Notes: a model not told the origin generated them from the letters alone. Positions 16,721 to 26,510 are shown, counted from the stretch's first letter. The stretch: 64,000 nt of DNA from Mesorhizobium huakuii (GCF_014189455.1 NZ_CP050296.1:4894001-4958000); one strand, 5' to 3'. Numbers and translations are program-made.

Positions 16721-17263
16721 ATGAACGCGTCATTGCCTCTGAGCCAGCAAAGGGGACGGCTTTTGCTGCGCAGGCCGGCGCAGGCCGATCTGGATTTCCT
16801 GGTCGACCTCTTCTCGCGCCGTGAACTTGTCGCCCATCGCCCCGATCCTGTTGCGGACACGCCGCAGCAGAGCGCCGCGCGGCTAGCGCGTGACATCGGC
16901 CACTGGGACAAGCATGGCTTTGGCCGCTGGGCGGTCGAGGCCGATGGCAAGCTGGTCGGCTTCGGCGGTGTCACCGTATCGGCGGATTTCGACGGCCTGA
17001 ACCTGTCCTACCACCTTCATCCGGAGAGTTGGGGACATGGCTATGCCACGGAACTGGTCAGGGCGACGCTGCAGGCTGCGTTCGGCCCTCTGCATGCCGA
17101 ACGGGTCATTGGCCTCGTCCGTCCCGCCAATCCGGCATCGCGGCGCGTGCTGGAAAAATGCGGCTTCGCCTTCGAGCGGGAGGTGATATTGCACGGCGCG
17201 CCAACAATGCTTTTTGCGCTGGCGCGGCCGCGCTGGGTCCGTATTTCGGATCCGGCCGCGTAG
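16721..17263 (+). CDS. GNAT acetyltransferase (RimJ/RimL-like)
   Basis: A 180-residue N-acetyltransferase of the RimJ/RimL group. The acetyl-CoA site region is HPESWGHGYATELVRATLQAAF, followed by RPANPASRRVLEKCGF, the usual C-terminal signature. The ATG at 16721 lies 36 bp after ribBA and starts the homologous region. The substrate is unknown; relatives acetylate ribosomal protein N-termini or small metabolites. Confidence 0.88.
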   Translation: MNASLPLSQQRGRLLLRRPAQADLDFLVDLFSRRELVAHRPDPVADTPQQSAARLARDIGHWDKHGFGRWAVEADGKLVGFGGVTVSADFDGLNLSYHLHPESWGHGYATELVRATLQAAFGPLHAERVIGLVRPANPASRRVLEKCGFAFEREVILHGAPTMLFALARPRWVRISDPAA

Positions 17264-17274
17264 GGCGGAACGCC

Positions 17275-17290
17275 CGGCCCAACAGGGCCG
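17275..17290. terminator. Hairpin between convergent GNAT and MFS genes
   Basis: A perfect 6-bp stem CGGCCC/GGGCCG with loop AACA, preceded by a smaller GGGCG/CGCCC stem. It lies in the 33-bp gap between two convergent genes and could serve both. There is no clear T-run. Confidence 0.4.
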
Positions 17291-17296
17291 AGCGCA

Positions 17297-18520
17297 TTAT
17301 TGCGCGGGAACGGGGGCGGCTTCGCAGCCATCCAGCTCGCATTTATGGGTGGCCAGGATGCGCTGGCCGGCGAGCACGGTGGCGAGCGCGATCGTGCCTG
17401 ATGCCACCGAGACCCAGAACCCGTTCTGGGCGCCGAACGCATCCACCACCGCGCCGGCGGCGAAGGAGCCCAGCGCCATGCCGATGCCGATCCCGGTGGT
17501 GACCCAGGTGATGCCCTCGGTCAGCATCGCTTCCGGCACATGCCGCTCGATCAGGCCGAAGGCCGTGATGAAGGTCGGCGAGATCGCCACGCCGCTGATG
17601 AAGACGGTCAGCGCCAGAAGCGGCACGCTGCCGGCGGTAAGCGGCATCAGCGTGCCGAGCGCGACCAGGGCGACTGCGATGGCCAGCTGGCGCTGCAGCG
17701 GTGCCTTCAGGCAAAGCGCGCCGACAATGACGCCGAGCACGAAGGACCCCAGGGCATAGACGCCGATGACGAGGCTGGCGGCGCCGGGCTGGCCGAGTTC
17801 TTTGGTGATCGCGACGGTGCTGACTTCCGTCGTTGCGAAGGTCGCACCGATGAAGATCAGGGCGAAGGTGATGATCTGCACCGGCCGCAGGCGGATCGCC
17901 GAGCCGTCCGAGCCATGGCCCGCCGGACGAACTTGCGGCTCGGTCGATCGCTGCAGGATGAACGCCGTCGAGCCCAAGGCCAGGAACAGCGTGCTCGCCA
18001 GCATGCCCGCTTCGGGAAACAGGGCGGCACTCAGGCCCACCGACAGCGATGCTCCGGCGATGTAGACCAGTTCGTCCGCCGCCGATTCGAAGGCGAATGA
18101 GGTGTTCATCTCCGGTCGGCCCCGGAAGAGCTCGGTCCAGCGCGCGCGCACCATGGCCGGCATGCTGGGCATGGCCGCCGCCAGCAGCGCCGACACGAAC
18201 AATGTCCAAGTCGGCCAGTCCTGATTGGCCGCGGCAATCAGCGTGATGAACGCGAGCACGGAGATGATTGTCGTGGGCACGACAACCCGCGTCTGGCCCA
18301 GGCGGTCGACCAGCCTTGATATTTGCGGTGCCAGGAAAGCGTTGGCCAGCGCGAATGTCGCCGAGACAGCACCCGCCAGCCAGTATTCGCCGCGCGTCTG
18401 CGACAGCATCGCCACGATGCCGATCGGAGCCATGGCGATCGGCAGGCGCGCCATGAAGCCTGCGGCTGCAAAGCCCTTGGCTCCAGGGGCGCGGAAGATT
18501 TCCGAATAGGGGTTTTGCAT
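17297..18520 (-). CDS. Major facilitator superfamily transporter
   Basis: A 407-residue membrane protein with about 12 hydrophobic segments in two bundles. The loop SRLVDRLGQTRVVVP after the second segment resembles the MFS loop 2–3 signature. The ATG at 18520 has AGGA six bases upstream; an upstream Met at 18586 would run through the operator region. It diverges from a TetR repressor gene with three shared operators, a layout typical of drug-efflux or signal-export pumps. The substrate is unknown. Confidence 0.9.
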   Translation of the reverse strand: MQNPYSEIFRAPGAKGFAAAGFMARLPIAMAPIGIVAMLSQTRGEYWLAGAVSATFALANAFLAPQISRLVDRLGQTRVVVPTTIISVLAFITLIAAANQDWPTWTLFVSALLAAAMPSMPAMVRARWTELFRGRPEMNTSFAFESAADELVYIAGASLSVGLSAALFPEAGMLASTLFLALGSTAFILQRSTEPQVRPAGHGSDGSAIRLRPVQIITFALIFIGATFATTEVSTVAITKELGQPGAASLVIGVYALGSFVLGVIVGALCLKAPLQRQLAIAVALVALGTLMPLTAGSVPLLALTVFISGVAISPTFITAFGLIERHVPEAMLTEGITWVTTGIGIGMALGSFAAGAVVDAFGAQNGFWVSVASGTIALATVLAGQRILATHKCELDGCEAAPVPAQ

Positions 18521-18554
18521 GGTGGTTCCTCGACAAAGGCCGGTTCGACAATTA

Positions 18555-18569
18555 CATACGTAGCGTATG
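18555..18569. promoter_or_regulatory. TetR operator 1 (CATACG-N3-CGTATG)
   Basis: A perfect 6-bp inverted repeat with a 3-bp spacer (TAG), 35 bp before the MFS start. It is one of three sites with identical arms in the divergent promoter. Confidence 0.85.
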
Positions 18570-18583
18570 AGGATTAGATAGGG

Positions 18584-18598
18584 CATACGCGACGTATG
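18584..18598. promoter_or_regulatory. TetR operator 2 (CATACG-N3-CGTATG)
   Basis: Arms identical to operator 1, spacer CGA, centred 29 bp from operator 1. It is midway between the two genes. Confidence 0.85.
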
Positions 18599-18606
18599 TC
18601 AATTGG

Positions 18607-18621
18607 CATACGGAACGTATG
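18607..18621. promoter_or_regulatory. TetR operator 3 (CATACG-N3-CGTATG)
   Basis: The third copy with identical arms, spacer GAA, centred 23 bp from operator 2 and ending 19 bp before the TetR start codon. Its position suits autorepression. Confidence 0.85.
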
Positions 18622-18640
18622 TGAATAGGACCAGACGGAA

Positions 18641-19249
18641 ATGCACAGACCCCGCAAGGAAATGATCGCCGAGACGCGCGCCAAGCTGATCGCCGCGGCC
18701 CGCCAGGCCTTTGGCACGATTGGTTATGCTGAGGCGTCGATGGATGATTTCACCGCATCCGCCGGACTGACACGCGGCGCCCTCTATCACCACTTCGGCG
18801 ACAAGAAGGGACTGCTGGAAGCGGTTATCGCCGAAATCGACGGCGAGATGGCGGCCAGGGTGAATGAGGTCGCGTCGAGAGCGCCGACCCGCTGGCAACA
18901 TTTCGTCGACGAGTGCACAACCTATATCGAAATGGCGCTGGAGCCGGAAATCCAGCGCATCATGTTCCGGGACGGTCCGGCCGTGCTGGGCGATCCGGCA
19001 CAATGGTCGAATGCCAATGCCTGCGTTGGTTCAATGACCGATCATCTGACCGCGCTGCAGGGGGAAGGGGTGGTCGTCCCGGGCGTCGACCCCGAGACCG
19101 CGGCACGGCTGATCAACGGTGCGAGCAGCCAGGCAGCGCAGCGGATCGCCAATTCGAACGACCCGGAAGCGACGTCGAGAAAAGTGGTGGCGGCGTTCAA
19201 GCAGCTGCTCGAGGGCCTGCTCAGAAAACCAGCTTCGCAACAGAACTGA
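18641..19249 (+). CDS. TetR/AcrR-family repressor
   Basis: A 202-residue regulator. The N-terminal helix-turn-helix is typical: RAKLIAAARQAFGTIGYAEASM, then GLTRGALYHHFGDKKGLLEAV. The remaining all-helical part binds an unknown ligand. It diverges from an MFS transporter, and three CATACG-N3-CGTATG palindromes lie between them. It probably represses both genes until its ligand, likely a substrate of the pump, is bound. Confidence 0.94.
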   Translation: MHRPRKEMIAETRAKLIAAARQAFGTIGYAEASMDDFTASAGLTRGALYHHFGDKKGLLEAVIAEIDGEMAARVNEVASRAPTRWQHFVDECTTYIEMALEPEIQRIMFRDGPAVLGDPAQWSNANACVGSMTDHLTALQGEGVVVPGVDPETAARLINGASSQAAQRIANSNDPEATSRKVVAAFKQLLEGLLRKPASQQN

Positions 19250-19344
19250 AATCCCCGTCGGGCGCTCCGCTGGCCACTGCTCACGATTGACAATCTTCGG
19301 GGTGAGCGCATCCTCTGCAGCCATCTCTGAGGGGAGATTCGGGC

Positions 19345-20328
19345 ATGTGGGATTTCGAGATCGGCAGGTCGGTGTCCATCATGATGCGGACCTGGCCTTT
19401 CATTGTCTTTCGCATGATCATCTATTTCGGCATCACGCTGGCCTACATCGTGGCGACCGGCACCGGCGCTTCCGTCGGCTATGGTGTCGGCAATATCTCC
19501 ACCGATCCCGATGGACCGATGTCCTTCGCCCTGTGGGGCGGCGTGGTCGGCTTCGGCGTTGTCTCGATCGCCGTCTACTGGATCCGGGAATACATTCTCT
19601 ATGTCGTCAAGGCCGGCCATATCGCCGTCATGGTCCATCTGATCGACGGCCGGGATGTCCCCGACGGCCAGAACCAGATCGCCTATGCCCGGCAGGTCGT
19701 GACGGAGCGTTTCGCCGAGGCCAACATCCTTTTCGTCGTCGACCAGCTGGTCAAGGGCGCCATTCGCGCCATCACCGGCCTGCTCGGCGGGATCGCCGCT
19801 TTCCTGCCCATTCCGGGCCTGAGCGGCCTTGTTTCCTTCATCAACACGGTGATTCGCCTGTCGCTGACCTATGTCGACGAGATCATCCTCGGCTACAACA
19901 TCCGCATCAATTCGTCCTCGCCCTTCGAAACGGCGCGTCAGGGCGTGGTGCTCTATGCCCAGAACGGCAAGACCATGGTCAAGAACGCCGTCTGGCTGGC
20001 GGTCATCATGTGGGGCGTTTCCTTCGTCATCTTCCTGCTGATGCTGGCTCCGGCCGCAGCCATTTTATTCATGATGCCCGGCCAACTCGCCGGCTGGGCC
20101 TTCGTGCTCGCTATCGTCTTCGCCTGGGCCTTCAAGGCGGCCTTTATCGAGCCCTTCGCCATCGCTTGCCTGATGCAGGTCTATTTCAAGACCATCGCCG
20201 GCCAGGTGCCTGATCCGGCCTGGGACATCAGGCTGGCCGAGGCGTCGTCGAAATTCCGGGAATTGAAGGACAAGGCGCTGGCCTCCTTCGGCGGCTCGCG
20301 CTGGGGCACGGCCGGCGCAACGCGCTGA
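19345..20328 (+). CDS. Multi-pass membrane protein of unknown function
   Basis: A 327-residue protein with about six long hydrophobic segments, beginning around residues 18–42 (WPFIVFRMIIYFGITLAYIV) and ending near residue 275. A soluble charged tail of about 40 residues follows. No catalytic motif is visible and no family was recognised. Its last 148 bp overlap, on the opposite strand, the 3' end of the bluB reading frame. It stands alone downstream of the TetR gene. Confidence 0.75.
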   Translation: MWDFEIGRSVSIMMRTWPFIVFRMIIYFGITLAYIVATGTGASVGYGVGNISTDPDGPMSFALWGGVVGFGVVSIAVYWIREYILYVVKAGHIAVMVHLIDGRDVPDGQNQIAYARQVVTERFAEANILFVVDQLVKGAIRAITGLLGGIAAFLPIPGLSGLVSFINTVIRLSLTYVDEIILGYNIRINSSSPFETARQGVVLYAQNGKTMVKNAVWLAVIMWGVSFVIFLLMLAPAAAILFMMPGQLAGWAFVLAIVFAWAFKAAFIEPFAIACLMQVYFKTIAGQVPDPAWDIRLAEASSKFRELKDKALASFGGSRWGTAGATR

Positions 20329-21065
20329 TCGGCGGGCGCGCAGGCGACGGTGTTGAGGTGCGCCACAGCTAACTTGAGCGGTGCCTCGCCTTGCCCGCAA
20401 AAGGTCTCGCTCATGATCAGTTCGGGCAGCGGCAGGCGCCGACCCCAGCCATGCGTTTCAAGGTCCGGTTTCGGTGCGAACTCGGAAACCCGGCCAACGC
20501 AGAGATAGGCGATCGGCGTTACATGCTCGGGAATGGACAGCAGGCTTTTCAGCGCTTGCGGTTCAATGATGCTAACCCAACCGACGCCGATGCCTTCGGC
20601 GCGCGCTGCCAACCAGAAATTCTGCACCGCGCAGACCGTGCTGTAGAGATCCATCTCCGGATTGTGCCAGCGCCCCAGCGGCGAACCCTGCGAGCGCCGG
20701 CGGTCGCAGGTGATGCAGATGTTGAGGGCGCTTTCGCAGATGCCTTCCAGCTTGAGCTTGCGGTAGAGCGCCTGCCGTTCTTCCTCGATTTCAGGCAGTT
20801 CCTGTTCGCGCGCGGCCAGGAACAGGTCGCGCACATCAGCCCGTCGCGCGGCATCGCGGATGACAATGAAATTCCACGGCTGCATGAAGCCGACCGATGG
20901 CGCATGGTGCGCGGCAAGCAGCAGCCGTGCCAGCACCTCGTCGTCGAGCCCTGTGGGCAGGAAATGGCTGCGCACATCGCGCCGCGTGAACATCGCGCGA
21001 TAGACCGCGTCGCGCGCCCTTTGGTCAAATCCGTCGCCCATAGGAGCGGTCATATCTTCCGGCAT
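20181..21065 (-). CDS. bluB: 5,6-Dimethylbenzimidazole synthase
   Basis: A 294-residue flavin-destructase that cuts FMNH2 with oxygen to make the lower ligand of vitamin B12. Homology to the nitroreductase-fold BluB family covers about residues 15–225 (RRDVRSHFLPTGLDDEVLARLL; HHAPSVGFMQPWNFIVI; GVGWVSIIEP). The family is usually near 220–230 residues, so the last 65 or so look like an extension from a lost stop or a frameshift, and they overlap the convergent membrane-protein gene by 148 bp. A cobalamin riboswitch lies upstream. AGGGGAC precedes the start. Confidence 0.92.
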   Translation of the reverse strand: MPEDMTAPMGDGFDQRARDAVYRAMFTRRDVRSHFLPTGLDDEVLARLLLAAHHAPSVGFMQPWNFIVIRDAARRADVRDLFLAAREQELPEIEEERQALYRKLKLEGICESALNICITCDRRRSQGSPLGRWHNPEMDLYSTVCAVQNFWLAARAEGIGVGWVSIIEPQALKSLLSIPEHVTPIAYLCVGRVSEFAPKPDLETHGWGRRLPLPELIMSETFCGQGEAPLKLAVAHLNTVACAPADQRVAPAVPQREPPKEASALSFNSRNFDDASASLMSQAGSGTWPAMVLK

Positions 21066-21095
21066 CGCTTGTCCCCTTGCGATTGCTATGGTTTC

Positions 21096-21150
21096 ACATC
21101 GTCAGAGCGTACTTTGTGCGTCCAACTGGACGCACGTCACTCTGATGTCA
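21096..21150 (-). promoter_or_regulatory. Hairpin between B12 aptamer and bluB (expression platform)
   Basis: The core is a perfect 8-bp stem, GTGCGTCC/GGACGCAC (21116–21123 and 21128–21135), with a 4-base loop. Flanking CAGAG/CTCTG can extend it. It sits between the riboswitch aptamer and the bluB start, where a switching helix is expected. There is no U-run, so control may act on translation or by Rho. Confidence 0.5.
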
Positions 21151-21174
21151 CCCGCCTGACCATGCGGATGACGA

Positions 21175-21345
21175 TGCCTGCCAGGCCGGTCTTCTGGCTT
21201 GGGATCAACCCGCGTCCGGTGCCTTCCCGTCATCGACAGTGGCATTTACCGGCGCGGTCCCCCTCACAGCGTTGGGCACGCCACGGAATTCAACCGTGTT
21301 CCCGATTCTCCCGCTTGCGGCGAGCACCAGGCAGTGGCGGCGACC
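21175..21345 (-). ncRNA. Cobalamin (B12) riboswitch upstream of bluB
   Basis: Read on the minus strand, the conserved elements occur in order: AGAATCGGGAACACGG, AATTCCGTGGC with GTGCCC, GCTGTGAGGGGG, the B12-box region GCCACTGTCGATGACGGGAA, and CCAAGCCAGAAGACCGGCC near the 3' end. This is the classic adenosylcobalamin aptamer order. It lies about 110 bp before bluB, a B12 synthesis gene, so high cobalamin should switch off bluB. The boundaries are approximate. Confidence 0.93.
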
Positions 21346-21467
21346 TTACGCCGAAGCCGCCGCGGCGCCAATCCCCGCAGCGACGCCAATGGACGCAGGC
21401 GTGATTTTCCCCAGCGATCGAGCCGCAATGCATGGCCATCGCAGCGCCGGGGCACTAGATAGGGAGC

Positions 21468-22394
<927 letters not shown>

Positions 22395-22649
22395 ATGATG
22401 GCTGCTGAGACCAACGAAGACGTCAAGGCGATGAGCTTCGAGCAGGCACTCGACGCACTGGAAAAGATCGTCGATGATCTGGAGCGTGGCGACGTGCCGC
22501 TCGACCAGTCGATCAAGATCTATGAGCGCGGCGAGGCGCTGAAGGCGCATTGCGATCGGCTGCTGAAGGCCGCCGAGGACAAGGTCGAGAAGATCAGGCT
22601 GTCGCGCGACGGCAAGCCGGTCGGAACCGAGCCGCTCGACGCGGAATGA
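22395..22649 (+). CDS. xseB: Exodeoxyribonuclease VII small subunit
   Basis: An 84-residue helical subunit. The family core is [20 protein letters not shown] then [15 protein letters not shown], with ALDAE at the C-terminus. XseB binds XseA to form the single-strand exonuclease used in repair. xseA is not in this window. It starts directly after the deacetylase stop codon. In-frame ATGs at 22395 and 22398 are equivalent. Confidence 0.95.
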   Translation: MMAAETNEDVKAMSFEQALDALEKIVDDLERGDVPLDQSIKIYERGEALKAHCDRLLKAAEDKVEKIRLSRDGKPVGTEPLDAE

Positions 22650-22747
22650 GGCGCAAGCCGTTCACCGAGTTTTGGACATCATCGTGTTTGAGGATAGAGT
22701 TCGTCGCCGTTGATATGGCGCCTTGGACAAGAGGAGATACGGAAGCG

Positions 22748-23014
22748 ATGTGCAGAAACATCAAGACCCTGTTCAATTTTGATCCGCCGGCAACCAATGA
22801 CGAAGTGCGCGACGCGGCCCTTCAGTTCGTCCGCAAGCTGAGCGGAACGACACGCCCGTCGAAACAGAACCAGCATGCGTTCGACCACGCCGTCGAGGCC
22901 ATCGCGGCATCGGCGCGCGAACTTCTCGATTCACTCGAAACCCATCAGCATCCGCGCAATCGCGAAGAGGTGGCGGCCAAACTGCGGGCAAAGGCGGCGA
23001 TCCGCTTTGCCTGA
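22748..23014 (+). CDS. DUF2277 family protein
   Basis: An 88-residue protein with the DUF2277 core: MCRNIKTLFNFDPPATNDEV, RDAALQFVRKLSG and AVEAIAASARELLDSL. It is predicted helical and soluble. The ATG at 22748 marks the start of the conserved MCRNIK sequence; GGAAG lies 3–4 bases upstream. It is located 98 bp after xseB and 40 bp before the pirin gene. No function is established for the family. Confidence 0.88.
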   Translation: MCRNIKTLFNFDPPATNDEVRDAALQFVRKLSGTTRPSKQNQHAFDHAVEAIAASARELLDSLETHQHPRNREEVAAKLRAKAAIRFA

Positions 23015-23054
23015 CGCTGCCAAAGCGGTCCACGACCGCTGACAAGGAGAGTCC

Positions 23055-23975
23055 ATGAGCTTCTTTCCCGGGAAAGACCCTGAAGCCGGCGACGCCTTCG
23101 CCAGCGACCAGATCGAGCTGATGGTCATCCCGAACGCCAAGGACATTGGCGGCTTCGAGGTCCGTCGCGCTTTGCCGACCGCCAAGAGGCGGCTGGTCGG
23201 GCCCTTCATCTTTTTCGATCGGATGGGCCCGGCGATCCTGCGCGGTGGCCAGGCGATGGATGTCCGTCCGCATCCGCATATCGGCCTGTCGACGGTGACC
23301 TATCTGTTCGACGGCAAGATCAGGCATCGCGATTCGCTCGGCACGGAAATGGTGATCCAGCCCGGCGACGTTAACCTGATGACCGCCGGCCGCGGCATCG
23401 TCCACTCCGAACGCACGCCCGAGGAGTTGCGCGGCGCGCCGATGTCGATCTCCGGCCTGCAGACATGGCTGGCGCTGCCCGACGGCAAGGAGGAAGTGGC
23501 GCCGGTGTTCGAGAACACCGCGGCCTTGCGGCTCCCTGAAATCGACGCCGAAGGCGTCCGCGGCCGCATCGTCATCGGCGATTTCCAGGGGCTGCGCTCC
23601 CCGGTGCGGGCCGATACCGAGACGCTCTATGCCGATCTCAGGCTGACGCCTGGCGCCAGCGTGAAAATCCCGGCCGATGCCGAAGAACGCGCCATCTACA
23701 CACTGGAAGGCGAGGTTTCGATTTCAGGCGACGTCTTTCCGGCCGAGCGACTGCTGGTGTTCCGGCCCGGTGACGAGATCATCATATCGTCGCAAAGCGG
23801 CGCGCATTTCATGCTGTTCGGCGGCGCCTCGCTCGGCTCGAAGCGCTACATCTGGTGGAATTTCGTCTCCTCGTCCAAGGAGCGCATCGAACAGGCCAAA
23901 CAAGAATGGAAGACGGGCCGCTTCGATATCGTTCCTGGAGATGAGGAAGAGTTTATTCCGCTGCCGGAAAACTAA
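23055..23975 (+). CDS. Pirin family protein
   Basis: A 306-residue double-cupin. The N-terminal cupin carries the metal-binding His pattern (MDVRPHPHIGLSTVTYLF; RHRDSLG; AGRGIVHSER) and the second cupin spans about residues 185–270. Pirins bind iron, and some act as quercetin dioxygenases or redox-sensing partners. The start is preceded by AAGGAGAG. An intergenic repeat begins right after its stop. The substrate is unknown. Confidence 0.92.
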   Translation: MSFFPGKDPEAGDAFASDQIELMVIPNAKDIGGFEVRRALPTAKRRLVGPFIFFDRMGPAILRGGQAMDVRPHPHIGLSTVTYLFDGKIRHRDSLGTEMVIQPGDVNLMTAGRGIVHSERTPEELRGAPMSISGLQTWLALPDGKEEVAPVFENTAALRLPEIDAEGVRGRIVIGDFQGLRSPVRADTETLYADLRLTPGASVKIPADAEERAIYTLEGEVSISGDVFPAERLLVFRPGDEIIISSQSGAHFMLFGGASLGSKRYIWWNFVSSSKERIEQAKQEWKTGRFDIVPGDEEEFIPLPEN

Positions 23976-24075
23976 TGAATATCGCCCAAAAGCGGCCCGG
24001 TTTCGGGGCCACGATATGCATGAAAACAAGGACTTGGAAGCGCGGGCATAGACTGTTTCGACGCACTGTCCTTTT
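23976..24075. repeat. Dispersed intergenic repeat, copy 1
   Basis: This stretch begins with ATCGCCCAAAAG, contains GGTTT-GGGG and TATGCATGAAAAC, and ends with a stem AAGGAC/GTCCTT around an AAGCGC…TTTCGACGC loop. The layout matches the element at 48284–48388. It lies between the pirin gene and dxs. Confidence 0.65.
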
Positions 24076-24159
24076 GGGAGCAGGCCCGCGTCACTGACAC
24101 GCATTTACTTTCGCAGGCCGGCGGCCTATCCCGCCGTTGAACAGAAAGCCTGAGCACCC

Positions 24160-26073
24160 GTGAACGCAACGCCGCATACGCCGCTTCTCGACAAGGTCCG
24201 CATTCCGGCGGATTTGCGCGCGCTTGACGAGAGCGAGCTGCCGCAACTGGCTTCCGAGCTTCGCCTCGAACTGGTCGACGCGGTGTCGCGCACCGGCGGC
24301 CATCTTGGCGCTGGCCTTGGCGTCGTCGAACTGACGGTGGCGCTGCATTACGTCTTCAACACGCCGGATGACCGGCTGATCTGGGATGTCGGCCACCAGG
24401 CCTATCCGCACAAGATCCTGACCGGCCGGCGTGACCGCATCCGCACGCTACGTCAGGAAGGTGGCCTGTCCGGCTTCACCCGCCGTGCCGAGAGCGAGTA
24501 CGATCCCTTCGGCGCCGCCCACTCCTCGACATCGATCTCGGCCGGTCTCGGCATGGCCGCCGCCCGCGACCTCTCCGGCGGCCGCAACAATGTCATCGCC
24601 GTCATCGGCGACGGCGCCATGTCGGCCGGCATGGCCTATGAGGCGATGAACAATGCTGGCGCGCTCGACGCCCGGCTCATCGTCATCCTCAACGACAACG
24701 ACATGTCGATTGCGCCGCCGACCGGCGCCATGAGCGCCTATCTGGCGCGGCTGGCCTCGGGCAAGGCCTATGCCGGCCTGCGCGACTTCGGCAAGAAGTT
24801 GACGTCCTATCTCGGCAAGCGCGCCGATCGCGCGATCACCCGCGCGGTCGAGCATGCACGCGGCTATGTCACCGGCGGCACACTGTTCGAAGAGCTCGGC
24901 TTCTACCACATCGGCCCGATCGATGGTCACAATCTCGAACATCTGATCCCGGTGCTGAAGAACGTCCGCGACAATGGCGAAGGCCCAGTGCTGATCCATG
25001 TCGTCACCCAGAAGGGCAAGGGCTACGCGCCGGCGGAAGCCGCCGCCGACAAATATCACGGCGTCAACAAGTTCGACGTCATCACCGGCGCACAGGCCAA
25101 GGCACCGGCCAACGCACCGGCCTACACCAAGGTGTTCGCCGAAAGCCTGATCCAGGAGGCCCGTGAGGACGACCGCATCGTCGCCGTCACCGCCGCCATG
25201 CCGAGCGGCACGGGGCTGGACCTGTTCGGCGAAGTCTTCCCGTCCAGGACCTTCGATGTCGGCATTGCCGAACAGCATGCGGTGACCTTCGCCGCCGGCC
25301 TCGCCACCGAAGGCTACAAGCCGTTCGCGGCGATCTATTCGACCTTCCTGCAGCGCGCCTATGACCAGGTCGTGCACGATGTCGCGATCCAGAAACTGCC
25401 GGTGCGCTTTCCCATCGATCGCGCCGGTTTCGTCGGCGCCGATGGCGCCACCCATTGCGGCGCGTTCGACACCACCTTCTTGGCAAGCCTGCCGGGCTTT
25501 GTCGTGATGGCGGCCGCCGACGAGGCGGAGCTGCGCCACATGGTGCGCACTGCGGCAGCCTATGATGATGGCCCGATCGCCTTCCGCTATCCGCGCGGCA
25601 ACGGCGTCGGCGTCGACATGCCGGAGCGTGGCTCGGTTCTCGAAATCGGCAAAGGCCGCGTCGTGCGGGAAGGCACAAAGGTGGCGCTACTGTCCTTCGG
25701 CACGCGCTTGCAGGATTGCCTGATCGCCGCCGAGGAACTCGGCGCGGCCGGGCTTTCCACCACCGTTGCCGATGCCCGTTTCGCCAAGCCGCTCGACCAG
25801 GATCTGATCCGGCGGTTGGCCCGCTCGCATGAGGTTCTGGTGACGGTGGAAGAGGGCGCCATTGGCGGCTTCGCCAGCCATGTGCTGCAGTTTCTGGCCC
25901 ATGAAGGACTGCTGGAAAGCGGCCTGAAGGTACGCCCGCTGGTGCTGCCCGACGTCTTCACCGACCACGCCAAGCCGGAAAAGATGTATGCCGATGCCGG
26001 CCTCGATGCCGCCGGCATCGTGCGCACCGTATTCACGGCGCTCGGGCATACGGCCCGCGCCCAGCGCGCCTGA
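24160..26073 (+). CDS. dxs: 1-Deoxy-D-xylulose-5-phosphate synthase
   Basis: A 637-residue thiamine-diphosphate enzyme that makes DXP from pyruvate and glyceraldehyde 3-phosphate, the entry step of the MEP isoprenoid pathway. The ThDP motif is [19 protein letters not shown], the transketolase-like motif [14 protein letters not shown], and the N-terminal His site region [15 protein letters not shown]. It starts with GTG at 24160. Length is normal. ispH, the last MEP enzyme, is also in this window but 18 kb away. Confidence 0.97.
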   Translation: MNATPHTPLLDKVRIPADLRALDESELPQLASELRLELVDAVSRTGGHLGAGLGVVELTVALHYVFNTPDDRLIWDVGHQAYPHKILTGRRDRIRTLRQEGGLSGFTRRAESEYDPFGAAHSSTSISAGLGMAAARDLSGGRNNVIAVIGDGAMSAGMAYEAMNNAGALDARLIVILNDNDMSIAPPTGAMSAYLARLASGKAYAGLRDFGKKLTSYLGKRADRAITRAVEHARGYVTGGTLFEELGFYHIGPIDGHNLEHLIPVLKNVRDNGEGPVLIHVVTQKGKGYAPAEAAADKYHGVNKFDVITGAQAKAPANAPAYTKVFAESLIQEAREDDRIVAVTAAMPSGTGLDLFGEVFPSRTFDVGIAEQHAVTFAAGLATEGYKPFAAIYSTFLQRAYDQVVHDVAIQKLPVRFPIDRAGFVGADGATHCGAFDTTFLASLPGFVVMAAADEAELRHMVRTAAAYDDGPIAFRYPRGNGVGVDMPERGSVLEIGKGRVVREGTKVALLSFGTRLQDCLIAAEELGAAGLSTTVADARFAKPLDQDLIRRLARSHEVLVTVEEGAIGGFASHVLQFLAHEGLLESGLKVRPLVLPDVFTDHAKPEKMYADAGLDAAGIVRTVFTALGHTARAQRA

Positions 26074-26099
26074 TTCAGAACCTCAAGCGCTTGAATCAG
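26070..26099 (+). terminator. Stem-loop after dxs
   Basis: Arms CTGATTCA and TGAATCAG are perfect inverted repeats, with CAAGCGCTTG, itself a palindrome, between them; TTT follows. It overlaps the dxs stop codon. Confidence 0.5.
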
Positions 26100-26222
26100 T
26101 TTGCCGGCTTGATTTTGTAACGCATTGTTAACACTGCCGTTTGGCGTTTTGCTTACCGTGTCCCTTGGCCGTTTTTCAACGGCGCCCTGCTAGATCAGTT
26201 GTCAGGCAGGGAGACAATTGGA

Positions 26223-26510
26223 ATGAAGACGCTTCTGTGCGGCGTGGCCCTATCGGCCATCATAATTGCGCCGGTCGCCGCCGAGACGCGCTATGACCGC
26301 AATCTCGAAAAAGCAGCGCTGGGCATCGTCGCCGGCAAGATGGGCAATATCAGGGGCGGCTTTTCCTACAAGCAGGTGCCGCAACTCGTGATCGTGCCGG
26401 ACCCCGCGCCTCCGGTTGCGGCTGAGCATCCACGTGAGCAAGCTTCGGGGGAGCGAGACGACGGTTTGTCTCCAGCCGTCGAGCGCCAGGTGTCGCGCAC
26501 CATCTTCTAG
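26223..26510 (+). CDS. Exported hypothetical protein
   Basis: A 95-residue protein with a signal peptide (MKTLLCGVALSAIIIAPVAA-E) and a short mature part containing AALGIVAGKMGNIRGGFSY, then a Pro-rich and acidic tail. The ATG at 26223 follows GGGAGACAATT; an in-frame GTG-like start at 26199 lies outside the signal peptide. It converges on the GFA gene with a 4-bp overlap of their 3' ends. No function recognised. Confidence 0.7.
   Translation: MKTLLCGVALSAIIIAPVAAETRYDRNLEKAALGIVAGKMGNIRGGFSYKQVPQLVIVPDPAPPVAAEHPREQASGERDDGLSPAVERQVSRTIF

Noticed and set aside
24448..25539. 363-codon minus-strand frame inside dxs
   Set aside because: Antisense shadow of dxs; dxs motifs are unambiguous.
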